Origin: Apium graveolens
Lineage: Eukaryota > Streptophyta > Magnoliopsida > Apiales > Apiaceae
DNA length: 64,000 nucleotides
Direction: 5' to 3'
Assembly: GCF_009905375.1 (NCBI RefSeq)
Contig: NC_133649.1
Location: 226,941,275 to 227,005,274, forward strand
Positions 1 to 11,409 of this stretch are shown in pieces. The position numbers and the translations under genes were made by a program. The notes beneath the pieces were generated by a model that had not been told where the DNA came from, made no database searches, and was given only the letters and a program-made list of their open reading frames with translations. Numbering within the stretch: position 1 is the first letter of the stretch; every line of letters starts with the position of its first letter.

Positions 1-334
1 AACTGAGTTCGTTGTGGAGAGAAAATGGTAAGTTTTTACATTGAATTTCAATGTCAGGTCTGAGGATCAGTGAGTGTTCCCTTTTCATATCTATATTGTT
101 TTCATCTTTTATTTAGATGGCTCGAGGAAATAGACAGAAAATAGGCTGAGCTGCTTGCAGCACAAATTGCGCTAGAGGAACTCCGGCAACAGGATCGATT
201 ACTCACCACCAAAAATGACATGCTCATGGTACTTGTGCCTTGTTTTTAGCAACATCTTTTAACATGCAATGTTTCTCTAGCTGCCTGAAATCGTTTTTCT
301 TCCTCAGATGGAGAATGTTAATCAGAAGAAGAAG
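1..334 (+). pseudogene. Exon fragments of an unidentified gene inside CACTA-1
   Basis: Three exon-like blocks are visible: 1-27, 117-228 and 308-334, each bordered by GT or AG dinucleotides in good context (ATGgtaag, tttagATGG, CATGgtact, cctcagATGG, AAGgtgtg). The middle block reads as a charged, Leu/Glu/Gln-rich stretch (AELLAAQIALEELRQQDR) that looks like a coiled coil, with one in-frame TAG near its start. It runs in phase into the third block (MENVNQKKK). I do not recognise the parent gene; it could also be a transposon protein. The block lies upstream of BOP1 exons in the same transposon, which makes a second captured host gene the simplest reading. The left end is cut by the window. 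Confidence 0.4.
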
Positions 335-764
335 GTGTGTCTCTAGCGTGCAAGGCATAGATCTTTAAAAAAGATGATATATGTAGCAATAAATTAATCA
401 AAGCAATTATGAGAATATATGGTATATGATTGAGATATGATCATAGCCATAAATAAAATGGCACTCCAGTGGAAGCTAACCAGGTCTGACCAGCTATAAG
501 TTTCGTTGTTGTGAACTTGGATACCTCATTTGCACTGGTAATAACATGGTACCCACGCCACCTGACCCTTTTGTTGGTTATGGCACCTAGTCTGAAATTC
601 CTGTACTCTCCGTAGTATAAAGTATTCCAAGCAAAATTAGATTCTTGCCATGCTAACCATCCTTATGGGTTCACTAAGCTGTCAATGTAGGAATTCATCA
701 CAACCGTTCTCGAATACTGCTGCCATGGACGTCCTAGGTATGTATTGAATTGGCCTACTACTGG

Positions 765-1280
765 TCTGAGATCCTAGACCATGTTACCCAAGCACATGTT
801 ACCTTGAGTACAGAGGTCACAAGGGTCCAATTATGTCAATTTCTACCGATCTGTCTGGAAAATGGATTGCTTCTGGTAGAGACTTATAAAACTTATGTTT
901 TCCTTTTATTCGTAAAATAGAAGATCTTATATTTTAGCAATAATAAGACTTCTAGTCTGTGAATATCATCCTTGTTGTATGTTGAAACCTGGAAAATAGT
1001 GTAAGATAACTATAGACTGTAAAATATACCTTATTTAGTCCTTTCTCATTGTTTTGGACTTCACTATTATGGGAAGTGGCTCCCTCTTCATATTGGGGTG
1101 TGTAAACTGGTCGATGTGAGTTTAACTATAATCTTTATTTCATAAAGGGTCAAGTGATGGAACTGTGCGTATCTGGGAAATTCACACCGGAAGATGTCTT
1201 AAAATATGGGAGCTAGAGGAAGCTGTAAATTATGTGGCATGGAATCCTTCTCCAGAGCTTCCTATTTTAGCAATTGTTAT
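765..1280 (+). pseudogene. BOP1: BOP1/ERB1 ribosome-biogenesis factor, two captured exons
   Basis: BOP1 is a nucleolar WD40 protein of the PeBoW complex needed for 60S ribosome maturation. Exon A (about 765-875) encodes YPSTCYLEYRGHKG followed by SISTDLSGKWIASG, the start of the first WD40 repeats. Exon B (1148-1280) encodes SSDGTVRIWEIHTGRCL and then VAWNPSPELPILA. The intron between them has clean borders (TCTGgtagag ... aaagGGTC) and keeps the reading frame across the SG-SSDG junction. Exon B is followed by a good donor (TTATgtaag), but I find no further BOP1 exon. The N-terminal domain and most of the propeller are missing, so this is a gene fragment carried by CACTA-1 rather than a working gene. 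Recognition is from family knowledge; a search would settle it. Confidence 0.8.
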
Positions 1281-1296
1281 GTAAGACTAACTTGTT

Positions 1297-1331
<35 letters not shown>

Positions 1332-1345
1332 ATGTGTGTGTGTGT
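1297..1345. repeat. (TA)n(TG)n microsatellite
   Basis: A run of TA dinucleotides changes to TG dinucleotides with one TA interruption. It lies just after the BOP1 exon inside CACTA-1. Confidence 0.95.
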
Positions 1346-2459
1346 CATTTTGGCTTTATGTCTTGCGGTGACTGATGTTTGCTAATTACATAATTCATGT
1401 TGTTTAGGTAAAGGTGCACCCACTGTAAGCTGGACTCAAGATGATATATGCCACAATTGTAATATTATCTTTTTGGCACATCGAAGAACTTGTAATGAAT
1501 TTAGTAGTTAGTATGATTGTGGGATTGTTGGATGTATTTTGTGGATGGAACTTGTAATGGGGTTGTTGGATGATGTTTTGGATGGCTAGTAGAAATTGTT
1601 GAATGGTTATTAGGATAATTTTCATGGGCTTTTGTAATTATTAAATATTATCTTGTAAAAATTTTAATTAAAGCGGTGCATTTGATATTTGGGTGTTGCA
1701 TTATAAAGTAGTATTAATGTTTTTACCAGATATTGTGGTGTTGCATTAGCTATATAAGCGTTGCTTATAATTATGTTCTACCATCCTAAAAGTTGATAAA
1801 AAGTGTTGCATTACATACCAGTGATGTGACATGTGAACCGCTGCTGACGTGGCATGTGGGCCCCCATTGCTTACGTGGCATTTTTAGTGGGGCCCAATGC
1901 TAACGTGGCATCCACGTGTCACGTGCTAACGTGGCCTTAATGTGGGCCCCACACATGGAGTCTTAAATCCAGCTTATGTCAGAGCCAACTGCTTTTTGGT
2001 GTTGCATTTGATGTATATACTATTGCATTACATATATTAGGCAATGCTTATTGATGTTGATGTAGACCCTCAAAAAGCGTTGCATTAGGCCTCTAATGCA
2101 ACGGCCGCAGATGTAACGCCCCTCGGTGTTGCATTATTGAAAATGCAACGCTTTTTTGACATAAGGCAACAACAGAAGAGCATAGCATTTGAGCACTTAT
2201 GGCGTAGTGTACTCCACAAATACATATCTACCACATACTGATCCTTGATATAAGATTGTTTATCAGGCAACCTTTATGCCTTGTATAACAGAAGACCATT
2301 ACTTGTAACCTTTGCACCTTTGGTCTTCTACACTCCGACTCTTTCCTGGATTGAAAGTCAATCTTCTTGTTAATTTGTTATACCTTCCTGGTATTGTGAA
2401 TCACCTTATGCTTCAAGATAAATGTTGTTTATGATTTAGTTTATTGAATTACATTGTTT

Positions 2460-3114
2460 ATCATGTTATTATTATAAAATTGGATTGTTTTTAAATATGG
2501 ACCAGATTCGTGGTCGTATTAGGACAATGTGTGCCTTGGATCCAATATATAGAGCAAAGCTGGGAGCCTTGCTCGGGGTTAGTGCATGACTGATCAGCAG
2601 CCTAACCTTGGTTTTTAAAATAAAAGTGAATATCCAATTCTAATCATTGCTTATCAGGAAACTTGATTCCCTATATCACTTCAATTGATCATTATTCAAT
2701 ATCAGTGTTGTCATTGTGACTTGCTGAGCTAGTTAGCTCACTCTTGCAAATCTGTTAATGTTCTTTTCCAGTTAAGAAGGAAACTGGTATGGGCAAGGAT
2801 CCTCAGTCGAGTGTGCCAGCTAGATTTACAGGTTCAAGTGGAATAAGCTAGCGGAAGTTGTGTGGCTTAGTGTGTGCAAAAAGTTTGTAATAAAGTTTGA
2901 CTTCAACTGTAAGATAAATAAATTTGGGATTTGGTACGTGTGTAATAAATAAGATTGTGGCTTGTGGACATACTTTAAACTGTTGCGATCCTTGATTATG
3001 GTAAGTAGGGTCATTGTATATATTATTATATTCATAAAAAAGTTTAAATATGGTGTGTGTGTGTGTGTGTATTGTGGACCCCAAACTTCTGACCCGGGTT
3101 TGGAGGGCGCCACA
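2460..3114 (+). mobile_element. 3' part of a long gypsy (chromovirus-type) LTR
   Basis: The right end reads GACCCGGGTTTGGAGGGCGCCACA at 3091-3114, the same kind of terminus as the two other long LTRs here (GGATTTGAGGGCGTTACA at 47959 and GGATTTGGGGGCGTTACA at 57738). About 400 bases upstream is a CTTGCTGAGC...GCTCACTCTTGC block (around 2720-2750), also found shortly before the ends of both other LTRs. The start of the LTR is not recognisable and the left border is approximate. It abuts the interior of the Copia-1 gag gene at 3115-3117, so the gypsy element inserted into, or recombined with, Copia-1. A (GT)n run at 3053-3070 lies inside it. Confidence 0.6.
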
Positions 3115-3116
3115 CT

Positions 3117-3876
3117 AAGTTTCTGAGAGCCTTGAATGAAGAATGGGAGACTCAGACTTCAATCATACGATATCAGTATGATTTGGAAATAATCACTCTG
3201 GATGAAGTCTATGGCATGCTGAGAACTCATGACTTGGAAGTCCAGCAAAGGAAGGTGAGGAAAAGTAGTGAAGGAAAATCAGTTGCTTTGAAAGTGAATG
3301 CTAAAGCTTCAAAAAAAAGGTATGTTGAAGTTGCAAGGAAAAAGAACAATCTGTTCGAATCAGATACTGATGATTCATCATCAAATCCTGATGATGATAC
3401 TGATTCTGAAACTGATGAGAACATGACAGATTCTGATGTCATGCAAATGGCTGCATTGCTGTTAAGGGCTTCAAGAGAATGCGATTCAGGAAGTCTCAGA
3501 AGAATAGAAGCTTTAGGAAGAAGTTCACGGGAGGGGAAAGGAAGTCAACTGGAAGAAGAGATCGAAAGGATTCTAAAGATGGAAAAGTAGACAGGTCGAA
3601 AATCAAGTGCTACAACTGTGATGAACCTGGTCACTTTGCTACAGAGTGCAAGAAGACAAAGCATGACAAAGGGAAGAACAAAGCCTTGATTACATCAAGT
3701 AAGAATTGGATGGACTCCTCTAATTCTGAAAATGAAGATACATGTTATGCACTGATGGATAGCTTTGATGATCCTGCTTCCTCTAATTCTAAGGTATCTA
3801 CTTCCTTCTTCTCTTTTGATATTGAAGATATATCTGAACTAAAATCTATTCTTAAGTCTCTCCATGAAAATTTTTA
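3117..3876 (+). pseudogene. gag: Copia-1 gag, middle part with CCHC zinc knuckle
   Basis: Nucleocapsid-forming polyprotein. The reading frame begins in mid-domain (KFLRAL, then EEWETQTSIIRYQ), matching the FLRSLPKEW segment of the Copia-2 gag in this window, so roughly the first 150-200 residues are gone. An acidic Ser/Asp-rich linker (around 3355-3440) follows. The frame changes around 3460-3490, and the next frame carries the zinc knuckle CYNCDEPGHFATEC (3608-3649, CX2CX4HX4C), which binds RNA. The sequence ends at TAA 3874-3876. The acidic linker contains one copy of the TCAAATCCTGATG motif, giving SNPDDD. Confidence 0.85.
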
Positions 3877-3885
3877 AAATAAGAT

Positions 3886-4425
3886 TCTAGAGAACAATAG
3901 ACTGTTAACTGAAAATGAAATGCTAAAGTCTAGGAATGATCAGTTGGAGTCTAACTTAGTAAATCAGATTGAAATTCAGAAAGAATGTGAGAAAGCTAAA
4001 CATACAACAAAGGTACTAGAAGCTAAGTACAGTATGTTAGAAAATGAATTAGAAAATGAGAGGAAAACTCTTAATGCCTGGACTGTTTCAGAAAAAAGGT
4101 TCATGAGATGATCTCTAAGAAAAACTGGAAAGAATGTCTTGGTTATGTACATGGAATTAAGGATGTTGACACTGAGAATATGACTACCCTTAAAACTCCT
4201 GTTAAGTTTATCTCTTCAGAAGCTGATGAACCCAAATCCATCTATGAAAAGGGTTCAACATCAGCATCACAAGAAAAATTAGTAAGTGATAAATCTCAAA
4301 GAAAGGAAAACAAGGAAATCATTAAGACTGTTAAGAAAGAAAAGAACATAGGACTTTTGTCTAAAAGAAAATTGAAAAAGAAATTTTCTGAGGTTATTGA
4401 CAAACCTCAAGTAAAAAAATCCTAA
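3886..4425 (+). pseudogene. Copia-1 gag C-terminal coiled-coil region
   Basis: After the zinc-knuckle frame stops, the sequence continues as a heptad-like, Glu/Lys/Asn-rich stretch (NEMLKSRNDQLESN, then ECEKAKHTTKVLEAKYSM) and a Lys-rich tail, split by a frameshift near 4108. Copia-2 has the equivalent coiled coil at about 40900-41240 (ENNLFLSERNNVLESQF), so this belongs to gag and is not a separate gene. Such gag tails are usual in SIRE-like elements; their role is not known to me. Confidence 0.7.
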
Positions 4426-4435
4426 AAGGAACAGG

Positions 4436-4884
4436 AATGGTAAGCAAGGTATTTATAAGGATTCTAATTACAAGTTGTTCCAAATGCTCCCAGAAAAACT
4501 TGTTTTAACTGTGGTAATACTAATCATCTTGCTATTGATTGCAGGAGGAGTAAGAAAATGAAAACTGCTACTCCTGAGTCTGATGTTAGGGGTAGATCAG
4601 TATTTTATAAACCACAAAATCCTTATTTTTATTGTGGTAGTAGTTGGCATTCGATTTATACTTGTAGTTCCTATCATAAGCTGTATCACAACTATTATGA
4701 ACCTTTACCTAAATTTAATAAAGTTACTTGTATGCTCAATTCCTCTTGTTCTACTAAATCTGCTTCTTACAAGATAAATCCTGAAAAAGGAAAAACTGTC
4801 AGAAGTATTCCTGACTCACAAAGGCTTAAGTTGTCCAAAAAGAGGGCCCAACAAGTGTGGGTCCTTAAAAATACTTCTAATTAA
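4436..4884 (+). pseudogene. Copia-1 gag-protease linker with second zinc knuckle
   Basis: A second knuckle, CFNCGNTNHLAIDC (4501-4542, CX2CX4HX4C), is followed by a third degenerate one (FYCGSSWHSIYTC) and then a basic linker leading towards the protease. Copia-2 has a matching second knuckle at 41595-41636. Frame is interrupted relative to the flanking gag and protease parts. Confidence 0.65.
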
Positions 4885-4922
4885 TTATTCCTCTGACTGC
4901 AGGGAAGAAAAAAACTCTTATC

Positions 4923-5366
4923 TTGGATAGTGGATGTTCAGGACACATGACTGGAAATAAATCTCTGCTGTCAGAATTTGAGAAGAAGGCTGGTCCAGAT
5001 GTATCTTATGGAGATGGAAATGTAGGACACACTCTGGGATATGGCAACTTGATAATTGGAAAAGTAGCAATAGAGAATGTAGCTCTGGTTGAAGGACTGA
5101 AGCACAATCTTCTCAGCATCAGTCATATCACTGACAGAGGTTATCATGTGGTATTCTATGACTCACACTGTGAAGTTGTTCATAACAAGTCAAAGAAAAT
5201 TGTCTTGATAGGATACAGACATGGCAACATATATGAAGCAAGGCTGCATGAAAGTCTTGAGAAAGAAGCTACTTGCCTTATCTCAAAGGCATCAGTAGAT
5301 GAGAGCTGGAACTGGCACAAGAAGCTCTCACATCTAAACTTCAATTCAATCAATGAACTTGCCTAG
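4923..5366 (+). pseudogene. Copia-1 aspartic protease and pre-integrase domain
   Basis: The retroelement protease cleaves the polyprotein. The catalytic motif DSGCSGHMTG is at the very start, followed by the usual FxxxAGPDVSYGDG and VALVEGLKHNLLSIS blocks of copia proteases. The C-terminal part is the GAG-pre-integrase zinc-binding segment (WNWHKKLSHLNF). It ends in an in-frame TAG inside what should be continuous polyprotein. Confidence 0.85.
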
Positions 5367-5393
5367 AAGGAGCTAGTAAGAGGATTACCAAAT

Positions 5394-5932
5394 ATGTTGT
5401 ACTCGTATGATGGTCTTTATGATGCTTGCCAAAAGTCCAAACAGAGAAGAGTATCTTTCAAAAGTAAAACAGAATTCTCTATTTCTGAGCCATATCACAT
5501 GTTACACTTGGATCTCTTTGGACCAGTGAACATAATGTCTATCAACAAGAAAAGGTATACACTTGTAATTGTTGATGATTTCACTAGATATACTTGGGTT
5601 TATTTTCTACACAGGAAGAATAAAACTCCATAAATTCTTCTGGATCACATAAGGCAAATTGAAAATGGATCCACCCACAAAGTGAAAATTCTGAGAAGTG
5701 ATAATAACACTGAGTTCAAGAACTCAAAGATGGAGGAAGTCTGCAAGTACAAAGGAATACAATAACAATTCTCAGCTCCTGGTACACTTGAACAAAATGG
5801 TGTTGTTGAGAGGAAGAACAAAACCTTGATTGAAGCTGCTAGAAGAAGCAAAACTACCCACTTACTTCTAGGCTAAAGAAGTAAACACATCATGTTATAC
5901 TCAAAATATCACACTGATAAACATACATGGTG
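5394..5932 (+). pseudogene. Copia-1 integrase core, broken
   Basis: Integrase inserts the cDNA copy into the genome. The zinc-finger Cys pair is incomplete-looking (YDACQKSKQ). The catalytic D,D-35-E positions are visible as HLDLFGPV, LRSDNNTEF and EQNGVVERKN. Stops and frameshifts occur at 5631, 5764 and after 5850, so the enzyme cannot be made from this copy. Confidence 0.8.
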
Positions 5933-5946
5933 TTACTCCTTATCAG

Positions 5947-7580
5947 ATGCTGAAAGAAAAGAAGCCCAGCCTCAAACATCTTCATGTATTTGGATATAAG
6001 TACTTTGTTTTGAGAACTCATACTGATCAACTAGGAAAGTTTGAATCAAAAGCTGATGAAGAAATCTTTGTTGGATACTCACCATCAAGAGCATACAGAG
6101 TTTTCAATCTGAGAACAAATACTGTAGTTATCTCAATAAATGTATCTTTTGATGATAAGAAGATTCCTGGTTTTGAAGAAGACACTCATGAAAGTCTAAT
6201 CTTTGCAAATGAAAATGCATTGATGGAATCTGGATTAAACTCTAATGAAATGTCAAATCCTGATGATCCAAATCCTGATACTCCTTCAGATTCTGAAGAT
6301 AATCATTGTACTAATGAACCTGCACATGTTGAGGGGGAGCAACAGCAAGGTTCAGCTGATGGTACTAACACTGAAGAATCAATTCAGAGTTCTTCTCAAT
6401 CTGGTCGATCAGAATCGAATGCTGATTCAACATCAGATAAACATGATTCAAGTCCCAAAACTTCATCAGGAGATAACAGCACAAATTCAGGGGGAGCCTC
6501 AAATGCATTTGATGAGGCATATAATTCATGGGGAGCATCTAGCTCCAGAAGGACACTTCCCAGTGCCAGAAAATGGATTAAAGATCATACTCCCGATCTG
6601 ATCATTGGAAATCTTGATGAAGATGTAGAGACAAGGAGTACAACTCAAAATGAATTATTGTATCACAATCTACTTTCAAAAGAAGAGCCAAAGAAAGTAG
6701 AAGGTGTCAAGGATGCAGATTGGGTCATGGCTATGCAAGAAGAGTTGAATGAGTTTGAAAGAAATGAAGTATGGAAGCTGGTGCCTAGACCTAAAAATAG
6801 GTCAATTATAGGCACTAAGTGGGTCTTTAGGAATAAGACTGATTTTGATGGAACAATTATCATAAACAAGGCAAGATTGGTGGCTAAAGGATATTCTCAA
6901 CACGAAGGTATTGACTATGATGAAACATTTGCTCTTGTTGCTAGGCTGGAAGCTATCAGAATTTTCTTGGCATATGCTACACAAAAGAAATTTAAAGTCT
7001 TTCAGATGGATGTCAAGAGTGCATTTTTCAATGGATAACTTGAAGAGGAAGTCTATGTTGAACAGCCACCAGGTTTTGTGGATCCTAAACATCTTGATTA
7101 TGTTTATAGACTTGACAAAGCACTCTATGGACTAAAGCACGCCCCTAGGACATGGTATGAGACTATTGCTCAGTTTCTGCTGGAAAGTGGATTCAAAAGA
7201 GGTATAATAGATAAAACTTTATTTTATCTGAATCAAGGTAAAGATCTACTTTTAGTTCAAATTTATGTGGATGATATAATTTTTGGATCAACTAATCAAA
7301 AACTGTGTGATAAGTTCTCAAAGTTGATGCAATCAAGATATCAAATGAGCATGATGGGATTGATGGGTTACTTCTTGGGATTGCAAATTAAACATACTGA
7401 TAATGGCATCTACATTAATCAGTCAAAGTACACAAAGAATCTGCTGAAAAGGTTAATATGCAAGATAGTGCAACAACAACTACTCCAATGGCAACTACTA
7501 CAAAGCTTGATCATCATGAAGGTACAAAAGTTGATGTCTCAAATTACAGAGGTATGTTTGGTTCTCTTTTGTACCTAACG
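5947..7580 (+). pseudogene. Copia-1 integrase tail, linker and reverse transcriptase
   Basis: It begins in the integrase C-terminal part ([13 protein letters not shown]). A long Ser/Asp/Asn-rich linker (about 6200-6560) follows, with two copies of the AATCCTGAT motif reading [11 protein letters not shown]. The reverse transcriptase starts around 6690 ([29 protein letters not shown]) and has the catalytic box YVDDIIFG (7264-7287). A TAA at 7036-7038 interrupts the SAFFNG motif and the frame shifts shortly after 7450. Confidence 0.85.
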
Positions 7581-8207
7581 ACTAGTATGCCAGACATTAT
7601 GTTTGCCACCTGTCTGTGTACAAGATTTCGGGAAAATCCAAGGGAGCCACATCTTATTGCAGTAAAGAGAATTTTCAGATACCTCAAGGGTACTATTTCA
7701 CTTAGTTTCTGGTATGCAAGGGAAGCTGATTTTGAATTATGTGGTTCGTCAGATGCTAACTTTGCTGGCTGCAAAATAGACAGGAAGAGTACATCTGGAA
7801 GTTGTCAGTTTTTGGGAGGCTGATTAGTCTCATGGTTCAGTAAGAAGCAGAAATCTATTTGTACTTCAACCGATGAGGTTGAATATATTGTAGCTGGGAG
7901 TTGTTGTGCTCAGTTGTTATGGCTGAGAAATCAGCTCATGGACTATGGATTATCATTTTCTAAAATTCCTATTTATTGTAATGATCAAAGTGTTATTTCT
8001 ATGACAGGAAACCCAGTACAACACTCTCTTACTAAAAATATCAACATCATATATCATTTTATAAGAGAGCATGTCGTGAAAAGAATGATTGAGCTTCATT
8101 TTGTTCCTATTGAGCATCAGCTGGCTGATATCTTCACGAAGCCATTACCTGAAGCAACATTTACAAAGCTTGTCAATAAACTTGGTATGGTTAGTTGGGA
8201 CAGATAA
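7458..8207 (+). pseudogene. Copia-1 end of RT and RNase H
   Basis: Carries the conserved copia segments [12 protein letters not shown] and SSDANFAGCKIDRKST, then the RNase H blocks (SWFSKKQKSICTSTDE, then NDQSVISMTGNP) and the C-terminal HQLADIFTKPLPE. One TGA at 7821-7823 falls between the two halves. RNase H removes the RNA template during replication. The natural stop is at 8205-8207. Confidence 0.85.
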
Positions 8208-8599
8208 ATTCTTTTAAATTTATATTTAATAAAATCCTGATGTATATTGATCAAATCCTGATATGTCCTAAATGATGTTCAAAATATTAAACTGGGAATT
8301 TGTGATGTAATTTATTATATGCATGATAAATTAAGTGTATTTATTTGCTAAATGTGCATGTATGAATATATATCATTGTCATCATTGCAAATCAGACTAC
8401 GGAGACATGCCTTAATAAGACATCTTTTGGTTAAATCATTAAGTTAACTCTACACTTAATAATTGATCGGTCTCCTAGTCTCTTGATATTACTTTTCTAT
8501 CTCGGTTATTTAAACCATCATTCTCATTCAGTCAAATCATCTTTTCCTAAACACAAAACACTCTCCTCACTTTTATTTCTCATATCTCTTTCTTCTCAA

Positions 8600-8842
8600 A
8601 TGATGGCACATTTCAGCTAGTTTTACAACCATTTCACTAATATTGTGACTATCTTTCATGATGGAATGCAAACTTCGTACCACATCAATGCCATCTCAAA
8701 CGACAGCTGGATTCAACTTCCAGAAGTCATCAAAAATGATCTTCTGGGATTCCAAAAAGATCTTCAGCTCTACACTCTTCGAAAGCAAGAGAGAGTCATT
8801 CGTCTTGTTGTTCTCTTTGTTGAAAGAAGGAAGAAGCACTGA
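8600..8842 (+). pseudogene. Copia-1 small accessory ORF downstream of pol
   Basis: An ATG at 8600 opens a frame with one TAG at 8618, then runs through SYHINAISNDSWIQLPEV and LQLYTLRKQERVIRLVVLFV to a stop at 8840. The upstream stretch 8540-8599 is pyrimidine-rich and looks like an RNA leader. I cannot assign a function; the mixed hydrophobic and basic C-terminus shows no known motif. It sits between pol and the large accessory ORF. The spacer 8208-8599 and the following 8843-9504 hold no other gene but contain four copies of the AATCCTGA motif (8233, 8254, 9184, 9199). Confidence 0.5.
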
Positions 8843-9504
8843 ACATCCTCCGATCATTTCTCTTCACCATCAGCTTTGTCAGCTTCTTAGACCAAGGCTG
8901 TTGATGTTCTTCTATTTAGACTAGGATTTTCTTGTAATCATCTTTTGCATGTAATCAAAAATTTCATGAAATGTACTTCTTTGATCTTTTAATGAAATTC
9001 CTTTTGTTTACAAGATTTAGTTTAGGTTCTTGGCTGTGTATGCATGTGAATGTTTTTAGTGTAGCCTGTTAATATCTACATCACACTATTAACATCTATT
9101 CTTTAATGATTCTTGAGATTAAAATTGTGGTCTTCTGATAAGCTTGAGTATTTTTGACAAACACTGATGAATTTGAATCGTCAAATCCTGACGATATCAA
9201 ATCCTGACAGATAAGAGGTACCAAATACTGATGATAGTGGATAAACTGTTGAACAAAGTGTCACAATGATTTACTATAAGAGCAGTGCTTTTTTTGTTGC
9301 TGATTCCGCACATTACTCCAATTTTTCAGTAATTATCCTCTATCAGAAGTCTAATTCACCAGAGCTTCCTTCTCCAAGTGTGTTACATCCAATTAAGCTT
9401 TGCAAACTTATATTTGCACCAGAACCTCTGTGATACATATTATCATACACACAGCCTCACTATTCACATCTAACGAACATCTTTCCTCAACACCTACAAA
9501 CGTC

Positions 9505-10308
9505 ATGTCATCTTCTGAGCTTTCACCCCTTTTCAGTCAAACCACCAATATTCATGGCAAAACTTTTGGAACCAACAACTACTTGGCTCCACTTACACAT
9601 CAGCAGTTTCCTCAAACTTTTCATGATATACAGGATTTCTTACTCCAATATCCAATTGGATATGCTCTCACAAATCCTACTAAGGTATCATACAGGGTTG
9701 TAATGTAGGAATGGGATACAGCTCTAGTTAAAGCAACAAATACTGGTTTCTCTTTTGAATTTAAGGGACACAGGTATGAGGTTGATGCTGATGTTCTTGT
9801 TCAAGCATTAAGATTGCCTGCCTGTGATGGTGCTCCTGACAATTATACAACTGAGCAGCTATTTGATATGCTTAGAACTCTGAACTACAAAGGTGATATC
9901 AAAAAAATTGGGAAATTGACAAGAACAAAATTAAAGAGAGAGTGGAATTTCTTCTTTGATTGCATTAGCAGATGTTTCTTGAATAAGGCAACAAATTTTG
10001 ATGCTCTTCCCTCCAATTCTCTGAAAATTGGGTATTCTCTTCTCCATTCTGGTAATTTTGACTATGGTAACACATTTCCTCAATTCATAATTGCTAGGAG
10101 AACAGATGCATCAGGTGTAATAGGGTATACTAGATTTCTTCAACTGATTTTTAATTTTCTATGCCCTAATGTTGAATTTGATAATGATGAATTGCTCCTG
10201 TATTTCAAATTTCTAAGAAGGCTATTACAGATCATATCAAAAGAGATGAAAAGAATAAGTTTTCAGGACTTCCCTTCCAGCCTCAGGAGGTCAGGAAATT
10301 TCTATTAA
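9505..10308 (+). pseudogene. Copia-1 large accessory ORF, N-terminal domain
   Basis: Begins at ATG 9505 after a leader-like stretch and continues in one frame to 10308 with one TAG at 9706-9708. It encodes a globular-looking domain (FEFKGHRYEVDADVLVQALR, then SLKIGYSLLHSGNFDYGN and PQFIIARRTDASG). The pattern resembles proteins encoded after pol in SIRE-like elements, sometimes called envelope-like, but I see no signal peptide or membrane segment here. Function unknown. A frameshift near 10300 separates it from the next part. Confidence 0.55.
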
Positions 10309-10331
10309 GAAATAGACCTACTCCTTCACAA

Positions 10332-11409
10332 GTGCCTGCAAATCCTGATGCTGGCACCTCTGTTCAACTTCCTGATGCTGTGGAACAAGACACTACCCAT
10401 CTTGTTTCTAACCCAAGCATTCCTTCTACCAAACAGAACTCCACTCCAGATCCTAAATTAGCCTCCTCTGATGTCTCCCAAAAGACATCAGTTGTACTAA
10501 AGAAAAGGCTGGTTAAGAAATCTGTTCAATCTAAACAGAGAGCTCAACAGGCCTCACTGAATGAGAGTGAGAAGAAAGAAGAATACTTTCCATTTCGAAA
10601 AAGAAGGCTGATCATGCAAGATGATTCTAACTCTGATGATCAGATGCCCATTGGGCCAAGAATGAAGACAAAGAAATCAACAGTAGCAATTCCTGATGAC
10701 TCTGTTGACACAACTGGAACTAAAGAGCCAACTACTGATGCTAGTGCTCTGATCAAAAAGGTTCGAATGAACAAAGAAACTGCTGAGCCCAAGCACACTG
10801 CCACGAGTATGCAGAAAAGAAAAGCTAAAGATGTGGTTAGATACATCAAAAAGAAGAAAATGACTCAGTCCTCTGCTATGGATGTCAGTCCACAAGAACC
10901 TAAGTCTCAAAGGGACTTAGCAACTGTGGAACATACAGTCCTCTGCTATGGATGCAGACAAAGAGGCTACACAAATAATTGTTTATTTTGCTCACGGTGA
11001 TCTTTTTGCTGATTCTGAACAACTGTTGCAAGAAAAGAAGGCTCATCAAGATGTATTGTAAAAGGTGGATGCAGTTATTAATGATCTTATATTTGAGGAG
11101 AGTACACAAGAACCTTCACCAATGATTGCTGAAGCAGCTCATATTCCTCCGGCCCCACAAGAACCATTAGTTCAAAGTACTGATGCTGGTCTAGTGCATT
11201 CTCCTGACAAATCAAATCCTGATACTAAAACAAATCCTGATGCTGACCTACTTTCAATTCAAGCAGCTCCTACTGATGATACATTGCTGCTAGCTAGTTT
11301 GTCCAAGCATCCTAATGCATTATTTGTTCCTCCACTGTCATCTCTACCACTTGAGGACACACCTTCAAGTACTGCTTATTTTCCTCTGTTGTTCTCAATG
11401 TTTGTATGA
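10332..11409 (+). pseudogene. Copia-1 large accessory ORF, low-complexity middle part
   Basis: Two frames (10332-11000 and 11065-11409) encode a Ser/Thr/Pro/Asp/Lys-rich disordered region with basic clusters (KKRLVKKSVQSKQRAQ, KRKAKDVVRYIKKKKM). The AATCCTGAT motif recurs as NPDA/NPDT (10340, 11214, 11232). A local duplication of the CAGTCCTCTGCTATGGATG stretch occurs at 10867 and 10936. This is a scaffold-like part of the accessory protein with no recognisable fold. Confidence 0.5.

Larger units (their letters stand above)
1..2209. mobile_element. CACTA-1: right part of a CACTA (En/Spm) element carrying gene fragments
   Basis: The right terminus reads TATGGCGTAGTG and ends at 2209; its reverse complement begins CACTACGCCATA, the terminal signature of the CACTA superfamily. 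The left end lies outside the window. From about 1670 to 2170 the subterminal zone repeats GTTGCAT/ATGCAAC-type motifs and short ACGTGGCA units (1840-1935), as expected for transposase-binding subterminal repeats. The same CACTACGCCA end and a GTGGGGCCC-rich subterminal patch recur in CACTA-3. No transposase is seen. Internal content is host-gene exons (unidentified gene, BOP1). The three bases after the end are TAC, but the matching target-site copy is not in the window. Confidence 0.75.

Noticed and set aside
2826..3113. Two overlapping minus-strand frames of 78-95 codons
   Set aside because: They run through a CA/GT dinucleotide repeat and AT-rich LTR sequence and resemble no protein family.
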